Source: Adiantum capillus-veneris
Taxonomy: Eukaryota; Streptophyta; Polypodiopsida; Polypodiales; Pteridaceae
DNA: 64,000 nt
Assembly (NCBI GenBank): GCA_014529385.2
Contig: CM043970.1
Location: 62,039,996 to 62,103,995, forward strand
Reading direction: 5' to 3'
The notes under the pieces were generated by a model that saw only the letters and a list, made by a program, of their open reading frames with translations, was not told where the DNA came from and ran no database searches. Position 1 is the first letter of the stretch. Each line of letters begins with the position of its first letter. Shown one piece after another: positions 56,508-64,000 of this stretch. Position numbers and translations under genes: made by a program.

Positions 56508-58551
56508 GACCACGAAAGCTTTTACTAAGCTTGAGTACCTTCTAAGTTTTAACATTCGTCCTTGATCAAGGAAGTTATGGTAGTGCTTACTGTACAAGTG
56601 AATGAACACTCTCTTTATGTAAGAAGGAGCAAGAGCCGGCTATGGTCTCTACTTGAGAAATTTCAAGATCAAAATCCCAGTTTGCTTCACGAGCGATTTT
56701 GCTCTAAGATCGAGTAAGGGATCATCAGGTTGAGCGTTTTGGCTCTAAGGATCTTACGTAGGAAGGGAAATCTCTTGGATTCACCAAAGCTCTAGCATTG
56801 CATGAGTATTATGTATACCTTCGGGTACATGGATAACACATGAAGATGTAGACCTTGTTCCCAAGGGGAGTCGACTACCAGTCGAAATTTTTTTTGCTCA
56901 ACAAAATGAAATGAGCCAACTTCCTTTTCAAGAAGTGTAATGGAATTTCGCATACTTCTTTTCAACGCCTCTTTGCGCGCAATGATATTTTGACACGAGA
57001 ATCTCTATTTGAGATGTGTTCGGTAGCTCTGAGTCTCTTCTAAGGAGGGGTTTCTGATAGTCATCGAGTGCGTTATGTGGTTTGACCACTAGAGTAGCAA
57101 GTTATGGTTGGAGCATATGCTTCTCCAGAAGCAGGTCGAGTAATATTGGCATACTGCTAGTATGAGCATGAACTCTCATGTCATGAGAGGATGTTCGGCT
57201 CAACGTTCCAAGATGAAAGAACCACCTTAACCATGTATGTAAAAACATCCCAGAGATCCAAAGCAGGTTTGCTCTAATGTAAGGTCGATAGGTAGGATAT
57301 ATACGATACGAAAAAACGATAAAAAATGTTGTACAATATGGGTAATCAATAGGAGCACAAAAAATTCGTGCAATACTAATTACAAAAAGACGCACATGTC
57401 TACTTAGGCATGGTTGCATACATGTAAGTATGCATGCATACACACCAATATACATGCACACATAGGCATGTATACATACATATGTCTACAGTCTAATATA
57501 CATGCGTGTATCATGTATGTGTGTATTGATGAGTATGTATAAGAAGCAACTTGTACGTTAAGTACTAGTCCTAGTAGGCGTATTTATTATAAAGTACGGG
57601 AAGAATGATAAACACGAGTTTGGAATGCAACCTTGGTCTAATGTGAACAGGGTCGAACATCCGTTCAGAGAATGCTATGGCTAGAATTTTATCTACCTAC
57701 AATTTTGCAAGTCGTCAATGATGCTTGCAGGATACAAATTCTTGCTGAGATTTAGCCAATATTCCATTGTCCCAAGGAAGACAAGCTCAAACAAGATGGG
57801 GCAAGACACAAGAAGTGTGATATTCTCAAGCCAACTAGCACAAGATTACGCAATCACAGATACCTAGATTGATTTCTCGGAAGCTTATTCTTCTTTAGCT
57901 TGAGAAGGCGGAACTGAGTTAATTAGATACTTGGATAAGGAAACTTCCAATCTGTTGGAAAGACCTGAATGACGAGCTGCCTACGTGACTCTAAGAGCAA
58001 TGGTTTTCTTGGGATTTTTAAATTGTCGGAGTAAAAGATGTCCTCGAGGAATTAGAGGAAAAATAGAGATTTCTCCCAATGGAGTGAAGTATCAAATCTT
58101 GTTTCGAACGAGTCCAGTAATTTGAGTTTTTAAGTTTTCTCTCAAGAAAGATCTAGCTCAACTTACCATTGAGCGAGATTTGAGATTTTTTCTAGCTTGC
58201 CCCGGTCGTTCAATTCAACCACTACAACTGAGGACAACTGTAGTGGTTTATAAGTGAGAGGGATGTTGCTAAATTAACTTTGTTAGAAAGAAATAGAATT
58301 TCAAATGAATTATCGAAAATAACTGAATTTATAAGTGAGAGGGTTTTTTGCTTGAGACCTCCGAGGATAGGTATTTCTAGTGCATCATTTAGAGGAGCAC
58401 GGTGAAAAGGAATATCTATAGGCCACGAAGAATGGATACTTTTGATGCGTCACATTGGATGGGTGATAGAAATGGGTGATAGAGAGCATCGAGAAGAAGT
58501 ATTTGACCATCTGGAACGGACATCTCTGATGCGTCATGGGATGGCTAACAT
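56508..58551 (+). mobile_element. Element B, right part with truncated 3' LTR
   Basis: Read forward, it matches the reverse of element A from about 54800 down to 53131, followed by an LTR starting TGTTGCTAA at 58264. The LTR is cut at 58551 by the chromovirus. A 354-bp element interrupts it at 57281. There is no recognisable coding sequence. Confidence 0.8.
57281..57634. mobile_element. 354-bp TIR element in element B
   Basis: The insert starts AAGGTCG and ends (reversed) AAGGTTG, flanked by GCTCTAATGT (57271-57280) and GGTCTAATGT (57635-57644). Element A has the uninterrupted sequence at the matching place, ...GGTTTGCTCTATTGTGAACC. A target duplication of 9-10 bp suggests a Mutator-like MITE; 8 bp would suggest hAT. 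The inside is rich in CATA/TATG and non-coding. Confidence 0.7.
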
Positions 58552-59101
58552 TGTAACAAACTTGGACACTCCAAGTCAAGAATCAACCGCGACAGCACCA
58601 AATAACCACTTCAAAACAATTCACAGATCACAATAGATTTGCACTGGCCCGGCGGAGTTCCGTGCCTAGAGATATTGGCCCCAAAGATTGGCGCCCCTTT
58701 CGGTATTTCTTTTTGTATTAATCAATCATCAAAGTACAAGAGAGCGGTTAGGGTTTCACTCTCAGACTCTGCGTCGAGATGCTCTGAGAAGTGAGGCCCT
58801 CACCACTAATTTAAAGGTTACAAGGGATGCCCAAAAGCAGAGCCCCAAAAGCTTTTAAAATCAAAAGCATCAGTTCTCTCTCTCTCTTAGAGAGTCTTTT
58901 CTCTTTTTTTTATAAAAAAAAGCAAAAGCAAAATTCGCGTCGCTCATCATTTTCCATTTTTAAAAAAAAATAAAAAAAATAATCCGCATCCGCGATTTCT
59001 GGAATTTAGGGTTTTTGGCAAAAATTAGGGTTTGCAGGAATTTTAGGGTTTCTGGCAGAAATTAGGGTTTCTGCTGTCCGCCACGTCATCACTTTGTGAC
59101 A
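58552..59101 (-). repeat. 3' LTR of the chromovirus (550 bp) with telomere-like motifs
   Basis: In element orientation it starts TGTCACAAAGTGATGACG and ends GTTTGTTACA. Four AAACCCTAA-type motifs occur within about 75 bp (59006-59075). The end shares CACGGAACTCCGCCGGGCC with 27937-28074. The short A-rich tracts at 58908-58982 make it AT-rich. Confidence 0.85.
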
Positions 59102-59103
59102 TA

Positions 59104-59113
59104 CCCCCCTCTT
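59104..59113 (-). other. Polypurine tract of the chromovirus
   Basis: AAGAGGGGGG on the minus strand, followed by TA and then the LTR start TGTCAC. It is the expected primer for plus-strand synthesis. Confidence 0.85.
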
Positions 59114-59640
59114 GAAAGCATTGTAATCGACCGCGATTACGCCTGCAAAACCGACAAAAGCCATAAACCGTCTTAGCAGACACTGACTGCTAGTACCTAC
59201 GTACGAGGAACGCACATCTAGCACATGTACAAAATCGACAGTCACATCACTCGACATCATAGGACACCACATGACATTCAACATTCATTCGGATCTTAGA
59301 CCATGATTTATCGGCAATGTAGCTAGCAATCACATCTAGGTCCAATCGGGACCTCATCTATGTCCGATTGACTAACCCCTATTGCAACCATGTCTATTCG
59401 AGATCAATCAGACCAAAATGCTGCAGTCATTTCGGCTATCAGTTCTTGCACTCACAAGAAGTCAAGAACAAATCAGTATCATTATCAGGAATTCCATTTC
59501 ATAAAGTCATCCAGCAGAATACTGTCAGCTCTCAGTATCCCTGAAGCTCAAAGAGACATCAGTGACTTTAGTATCAAAATCAAGGCATCTGTTGACAAGG
59601 GAGCGGAGTGACTCCCCTCTTGTGCATCCCACTGCACCAG
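59114..59640 (-). other. 3' untranslated region of the chromovirus
   Basis: Between the chromodomain end and the PPT; no ORF with family support. Confidence 0.6.
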
Positions 59641-59686
59641 ATCTCCGGCCAAGCTGAATTCTGGGTTCCGTTTGGAGTAGACTATG

Positions 59687-60223
59687 CTAAACCGAAACAT
59701 CAAGGTAAAGTTTCACAATCCGAGGAGTATCTGCTAGGTCCTCCTCCATCCACTTCGCATCAAATGCAGGAAGGTTCTTGAACTTAACCAAGAACCCGCC
59801 TTCGGACTTTACCTTTCTTCGTATCGTTATGTGCCAAAATCTGTTCAGGAACAAGGACTTCCTCGTTTTCTTCCACTTCGGGTTGCTCATCACGCTCCCC
59901 ATCATCAGGCACATCACCCTTAACAGGGTTCAAGAGACTCACATGCAATGCATTATGAATCCTCCAAGTATCTCGCAGTTTCAATCGGAAGGAGACATCA
60001 TTTATCTTGTCAGTGATCTGGAAAGGTCCGTAGTATCGCATACTAAGCTTTGGAAAAAGCCTCTCCTTTCCCTTTTCTTTCGTAGGCGTGCCTTCTCAAA
60101 ACGTAAGAGCACCCAATCATCCTCCTTCAATTTCAAGTCGCGACGATGGAGATCCGCTGCCATATTCTGTCGTTCTTGAGACTCCTGCAAAGTCTCGCGA
60201 ACCTTGGCAAAAGCCGTATCCAA
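59687..60223 (-). pseudogene. Integrase C-terminus and chromodomain
   Basis: Three frames carry consecutive pieces: ESQERQNMAADLHRRDLKLK and EDDWVLLRF, then RYYGPFQITDKINDVSFRLK (GPF/Y module) and IHNALHVSLLNP, then VPEQILAHNDTKKGKVRRR and FLVKFKNLPAFDAKWMEEDL. The last is a chromodomain, which steers integration to particular chromatin. At least two frameshifts (near 60050 and 59800) break it. Confidence 0.8.
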
Positions 60224-60253
60224 ATCTCGCGAATATTCATCCGCTTCAAATTT

Positions 60254-60604
60254 CTAATCTTTCGTGCTCAGGAAGGATGGATCCTTCGTAGCACTTTCAA
60301 CAATCTCACATGGCGTCTTCCCCGTCGAAGAGTGTATCGTGTTATTGTAGGCAAATTCCACCAAAGGTAAGTTCTTTTCCCATTGAGTCTTCTGATGCGA
60401 GATACAAGACTTCAATAAATCTAAAATCACTGAATTGGCAATCTCAGATTGCCCGTTAGTCTGCAAGTGGAACGATGACGAGAACTGCAACCGTGTGCCA
60501 ATGTTCTCCCAAATTGCCTTCCAAAACAAACTCATAAATCTGGGGTCTCTGTCGGAGACAATCGTCTCAGGCGTGCCATGTAATCGGAAAATCATCATGA
60601 TCAT
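60254..60604 (-). pseudogene. Integrase core, second half
   Basis: The frame has IFRLHGTPETIVSDRDPRFM (second catalytic Asp) and FHLQTNGQSEIANSVILDLL (catalytic Glu), then FAYNNTIHSSTGKTPCEIV. The first part of the core, with the first catalytic Asp, is absent between here and the H2C2 finger. Confidence 0.85.
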
Positions 60605-60631
60605 TCTGTATTCTCGGGACAGATTGTTTTC

Positions 60632-60853
60632 CTAGGGGCGGGTGGGTATGGGTAAAGGCTGTAACAATCCGTGTGCTTTATGCCTGTTAAACTTGACCTT
60701 CTGGCATACCAAGCAACTGCGCACAAACTCTTCCACATCTTTCTTGAGTCTCGGCCAAAAGAAATATCTCTCTACCCCTTTTATGGTGGTAGCAATGCCG
60801 CGGTGACCCGTAAAAGGTGGACAATGGCATTCAGTCATAACCTTTTCCCCCAA
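60632..60853 (-). pseudogene. Integrase H2C2 zinc finger
   Basis: MTECHCPPFTGHRGIATTIK, then FVRSCLVCQKVKFNRHKAHG; His, His, Cys, Cys are in place. It is in frame with the upstream pol ORF but separated by TAG at about 60857. It ends at LLQPLPIPTRP followed by TAG. Confidence 0.85.
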
Positions 60854-60856
60854 CGG

Positions 60857-62842
60857 CTATGTAACGCACAACATAGTCTTTTTCATCAAGTAGCCTTCCC
60901 GAAGGGAGTATCCAGCTACTATCTCCCCATCCCGTATCCGTGTGAAAATATTTGCAAAATCTGTATCTGCGGCATACTGATCGACCATATCCTCGAAGCT
61001 CCTATGATGTATCGCGGAAATAGCCAGAACCAACGGTTTCCGAGACAAAGCATCTGCCACCACATTCTTATGTCCCTGCACATGGACAATCTGGAAGTGG
61101 AACTGTGACAAGATGTTCGCCCACCGCATCTGTTTTTCCGAAAGCTGCTTCTGTGACAAGAAGTAGCGCAAACTCTGATGGTCTGTAAAGACAGTAAAAT
61201 CCGCTCCGAGTAGGTAATGCCGCCACTGAGTAAGAGCATGGATAACCGCCAAAAGCTCTTTCTCATAGATCTGTGTTGTCATCTCCGGCCTAGAGAACAA
61301 ACGGCTCTTGTAAGCTATGACATGGCCTTCTTGCATCAAGACCGCACCCAGACTACGACTACAAGCATCACAATATACTTCAAATGACTTCTGCAAGTCC
61401 GGCAAAGTCAAAATAGGTCCCGTAGTCAATTTCTCTTTCAACGTCTGAAAGGCAGTCACCTCTATGGGTCCCCACGAAAAAGGTACTCCTTTCTGTGTCA
61501 AGGTATGCAAAGGGGAAGCAACCTCTGCAAACTTTCGTATGAACCGCCTGTAGTACGAACACAGTCCCAAGAAGCTTCTAGCTTCATGGACATTCCTCAA
61601 ATCGGGCCAATCACGGATAGTCTCTATCTTGGCCGGGTTCATTTGCACTCCTGCTGTTGACACAATGTGTCCCAAAAAGTGTATCTCTGGTAGGAAAAAT
61701 TCACTTTTCTTAGCATTAATCACTAATGTGTGATCTCGTAATGCCTGAAAGACCTGAAGCAGATGATCTCTGTGTTCTGCCTCATTCTTGGAGAAAACAA
61801 TGATGTCGTCAAAGAAAGTGCCAACAAATAGCCTGTACTCTCGAAAAATCCTATCCATCATCCGGTTAAATGTCGCAGGAGCATTGGTTAAGCCAAAAGG
61901 CATCACCAAAAACTCAAATAACCCAAAAGTCGTCCGAAAAGCTGTCTTGTAGACGTCTCCCGGTGCTATTTTGATCTGATGATATCCACTCTTCAAGTCA
62001 ATCCTGCTAAAGCATGAAGATCTCTGTAACCTGTCGAGTATATCATCGATCCTAGGAATCGGAAATCTGTTCTTGATGGTGATTTTGTTGAGAGCTCTAT
62101 AATCGATGCACATTCTCCAAGATCCGTCTTTCTTCAAAACCAACAATACTGGAGAGCAATACGGTGAAGTACTAGGCTGGACAAGACCTTTTTCCAAGAG
62201 GTATTTCACTTGGTTCATAATCTCTTCATTCTGTGCTCGGCTCACACGGTAGGGTGGCCGGTTCGGTGGTGTACTACCAGGTATCAGATCAATGGTATGA
62301 TCTTCAGGACGAGCAGGTGGTAACTCTCCTGGCAGGCCTTCTGAGAAGCAATCGGCGTGAGAGTGTAGAAAATCTTGGCGTTCTTTATGAAGTTTAGATA
62401 TATTTGTCCTATCATCATCACTCCACTCTTTCATAAAGATCGAGTAAACAAACAGACTGGATTTCATTAATTTTGAAATGGCCGAAGCCGATATAATAGG
62501 GACAGACTCGCCCTTCAGTTTAATATCAAGTACAATTGTTCTGCCCTTTTCTGTAGTCAAAGTCGCTTTTCTTGCCCGATAATCGACCACGGCGTTGTTC
62601 TTGTGGTACCAGGGAATCCCTAAGAGAACATCACAACCCTCCAAAGGCATTATGAAGAAGTCCTCATGCCCCAAATACCCCTGACAATGCAACCGAAGTT
62701 TGCCAATGACAGGTGTAATGGCTACGTCCCTGCCGGGTGCCGCTAGAACTGCCTCTGCAAAGTGGTCCCATCCGATCGGGAGTAATCTCGAGCCGCGCCG
62801 CCAATTCCGGTGAAATGAAGTTGGCCTTGGCTCCTCCATCAA
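60857..62842 (-). CDS. pol: Chromovirus protease (part), reverse transcriptase and RNase H
   Basis: A 661-codon open frame. Residues 60-95 hold the protease end (CDVLLGIPWYHKNNAVVDY). RT follows: KDGSWRMCIDYRALNKITIK about 238-258, FSRIDLKSGYHQIKIAPGD about 278-296, and the active site FFDDIIVFS at 343-351 (Asp 345, Asp 346). RNase H has VYCDACSRSLGAV (Asp 492), QIYEKELLAVIHAL and FTDHQSLRYFL. All polymerase residues are present. The first codons of this frame are the shadow of the gag-protease frame, which joins it through a one-base shift near 62764. Confidence 0.9.
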   Translation of the reverse strand: MMEEPRPTSFHRNWRRGSRLLPIGWDHFAEAVLAAPGRDVAITPVIGKLRLHCQGYLGHEDFFIMPLEGCDVLLGIPWYHKNNAVVDYRARKATLTTEKGRTIVLDIKLKGESVPIISASAISKLMKSSLFVYSIFMKEWSDDDRTNISKLHKERQDFLHSHADCFSEGLPGELPPARPEDHTIDLIPGSTPPNRPPYRVSRAQNEEIMNQVKYLLEKGLVQPSTSPYCSPVLLVLKKDGSWRMCIDYRALNKITIKNRFPIPRIDDILDRLQRSSCFSRIDLKSGYHQIKIAPGDVYKTAFRTTFGLFEFLVMPFGLTNAPATFNRMMDRIFREYRLFVGTFFDDIIVFSKNEAEHRDHLLQVFQALRDHTLVINAKKSEFFLPEIHFLGHIVSTAGVQMNPAKIETIRDWPDLRNVHEARSFLGLCSYYRRFIRKFAEVASPLHTLTQKGVPFSWGPIEVTAFQTLKEKLTTGPILTLPDLQKSFEVYCDACSRSLGAVLMQEGHVIAYKSRLFSRPEMTTQIYEKELLAVIHALTQWRHYLLGADFTVFTDHQSLRYFLSQKQLSEKQMRWANILSQFHFQIVHVQGHKNVVADALSRKPLVLAISAIHHRSFEDMVDQYAADTDFANIFTRIRDGEIVAGYSLREGYLMKKTMLCVT

Positions 62843-63692
62843 AGAAAATCAGGGCCTCTTGATCTTTCACTTTGCCCCAAGCTCGGCAAAGTTCTGTACT
62901 CTCATCCATGGTGTCGGGATCAGTACCCACACAATCTGGAACCAGTCCTGTTTTCATCTTGCCTTTTCGTACATGGTCCTCAGCTGCTCTCGAACTCTCA
63001 GGCCTTTCGTCGTCCTTGTCATTCTGTTCTTTCTGTGCCTTTTTAGGGCACCTCGCGGAGATATGTCCAGTTTCCCCGCATCCAAAGCACTTCCCCTCCT
63101 TGATGTAGCGAGTCCGCTCTTGAGGAGTAAGTCGGGGTCGTGCATCCTTTTTCTCTGGGTTGCTCTTTCTTTTTCTACTTTCATTCCCAGAAGTCTGTTC
63201 GGTTCGTTGTGTCGTGACCTCATCTGTGGGGTAGGTCAGACTGCCAGAGTGAATTGCAAAGCCCCGCTTCGCATGACTCATCAACTCCTGAATAGAAGCT
63301 GACTTCTGTTCCAAGCAGTAGTCTCGGATCTCTGTAGGTAGACCCAATGTAAACTGCTCAATCTGTTCTCTGAACGAGATCTTCTTGAATGAAGAGGCAG
63401 GTAGAAAAGAGTTCCGAAATCTTTCACAGTAAGAATTCACTGTATCGCTCTTGGTCATCTGGAGATGGTTCCAAGCAGCTCGTATATCTCGCTCAAACTC
63501 TTGAGTCAACCAAGAAGAAATAAAAAGCCTCTTGAATTTCAGCCATGTAATTGGCACAGTCTTGCTTAATAGAAGCGTGGACCACCAAGTGCGAGCATTC
63601 CCCTTAAAATAAGAGGCAGCTCTCCGAATCTTGGAGTGCTCTGAATAGCGTCCTCCCGCGAAAGCGATGTCAAACTGCTGTATAAAAGACAA
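62664..63692 (-). CDS. gag: Chromovirus gag with CCHC knuckle and start of protease
   Basis: A 342-codon frame. Residues 1-130 are the capsid domain (FIQQFDIAFAGGRYSEHSKI, NARTWWSTLLLSK, FKKISFREQIEQFTLGLPTE). Residues 150-200 are Lys/Arg-rich. One zinc knuckle, CFGCGETGHISARC, lies at 202-215. About 270-290 is the protease motif FFDGGAKANFISPELAARL. The true gag start lies further right, in another frame from 63721 to beyond 64000, separated by a one-base loss in a T run near 63721. Confidence 0.88.
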   Translation of the reverse strand: MSFIQQFDIAFAGGRYSEHSKIRRAASYFKGNARTWWSTLLLSKTVPITWLKFKRLFISSWLTQEFERDIRAAWNHLQMTKSDTVNSYCERFRNSFLPASSFKKISFREQIEQFTLGLPTEIRDYCLEQKSASIQELMSHAKRGFAIHSGSLTYPTDEVTTQRTEQTSGNESRKRKSNPEKKDARPRLTPQERTRYIKEGKCFGCGETGHISARCPKKAQKEQNDKDDERPESSRAAEDHVRKGKMKTGLVPDCVGTDPDTMDESTELCRAWGKVKDQEALIFFDGGAKANFISPELAARLEITPDRMGPLCRGSSSGTRQGRSHYTCHWQTSVALSGVFGA

Positions 63693-63693
63693 A

Positions 63694-64000
63694 GCCTTCG
63701 AAGCATCTGAGTATCCTGAAAAGTATCAAACTTGATCGAGTGGCCACCTTCCTTAAACTCTCGGACTTTCTTGCTTTTATCTTCGAGAAAGTCATACTGG
63801 TTGGCTTTGTAAAAATTCTTCTTGTTCGCATAAAACTTTCCGTCATCGAAATCTGAGCTGTCTGTAGACGAGTCCTCAGTAGAACTGTCAGTCTCTCGGC
63901 GAGATTTAGCCTTCTTTGCCTTTCTCTTGCCCTTTCCAAAGCGTTGCTTCTCGCTTCGCTTTTTACCTTTTCTGTCTTCTTCGCTCGAATCCGAGGAGCT
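63694..64000 (-). CDS. Chromovirus gag N-terminal part, runs off the window
   Basis: On the minus strand the frame reads SSSDSSEEDRKGKKRSEKQR, then Ser/Asp-rich sequence, then FYKANQYDFLEDKSKKVREF and IKFDTF. It matches the plus-strand copy at 30350-30650. At FDTF it runs into a one-base deletion relative to that copy and continues as the 63692 frame. Confidence 0.8.

Larger units (their letters stand above)
58552..64000 (-). mobile_element. Chromovirus (Ty3/gypsy with chromodomain), 3' LTR to gag; continues past the window
   Basis: On the minus strand the order is gag, protease, RT, RNase H, H2C2, integrase, chromodomain, PPT and 3' LTR. The 5' LTR and gag start lie beyond 64000. It is inserted in the 3' LTR of element B. 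Frames are long and barely interrupted through RNase H, so it is the youngest-looking element here, but the integrase lacks a segment. The truncated copy at 27.9-31.1 kb belongs to the same family. Confidence 0.9.

Overview
The window looks like nuclear DNA of a land plant with a large, transposon-filled genome. The evidence is one plant-type ribosomal protein gene with GT-AG introns, two exons of a plant proline-iminopeptidase-like gene, and dense layers of plant-type mobile elements: Ty3/gypsy retrotransposons (one with a chromodomain), hAT DNA transposons, a LINE and an endogenous pararetrovirus. Long introns and deep nesting would fit a fern, lycophyte or gymnosperm, but I cannot assign a lineage from the sequence alone. 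No operons, CRISPR arrays, tRNA or rRNA genes are visible.

Layout. 1-2577: no gene, one short tandem repeat. 2578-4135 (minus): four-exon gene for cytosolic ribosomal protein S18 (uS13) with a single-base deletion in exon 3. 4136-17100: intergenic, with microsatellites, the remains of a minus-strand LTR retrotransposon (5390-7769), an unrecognised broken reading frame (7830-8570) and repeats. 17155-17276: candidate first exon for an organelle-targeted protein. 18600-27936 (plus): a decayed Ty3/gypsy element with gag, protease, RT, RNase H, integrase and a large extra ORF after pol. Its stop codons look mostly like C-to-T changes at Gln codons. 27937-31058: a decayed chromovirus copy whose gag is split by a solo LTR (28397-30116, target duplication CACCC). 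31090-34130: further gypsy debris.

35027-38871: a hAT element with a five-exon transposase and a near-perfect 8-bp target duplication. 39332-41318: two exons of a proline iminopeptidase-like (peptidase S33) gene, whose next exon I do not find in the window. The following 22 kb would then be intron: a LINE (42480-46092) carrying an 825-bp tandem duplication, with a 720-bp non-autonomous hAT in only one copy; a caulimovirid-like endogenous pararetrovirus (46093-48900); and a nest of LTR elements to the window end.

The 50-64 kb nest can be read in order. Element B (plus strand) is the host. A second copy of the same family, A (51210-56507, minus), sits inside B. A 354-bp TIR element (57281-57634) also sits in B. 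A chromovirus (58552 to beyond 64000, minus) sits in B's 3' LTR. Apart from RPS18 and the iminopeptidase exons, nearly all coding signal is transposon or viral remnant, and most of it is broken.
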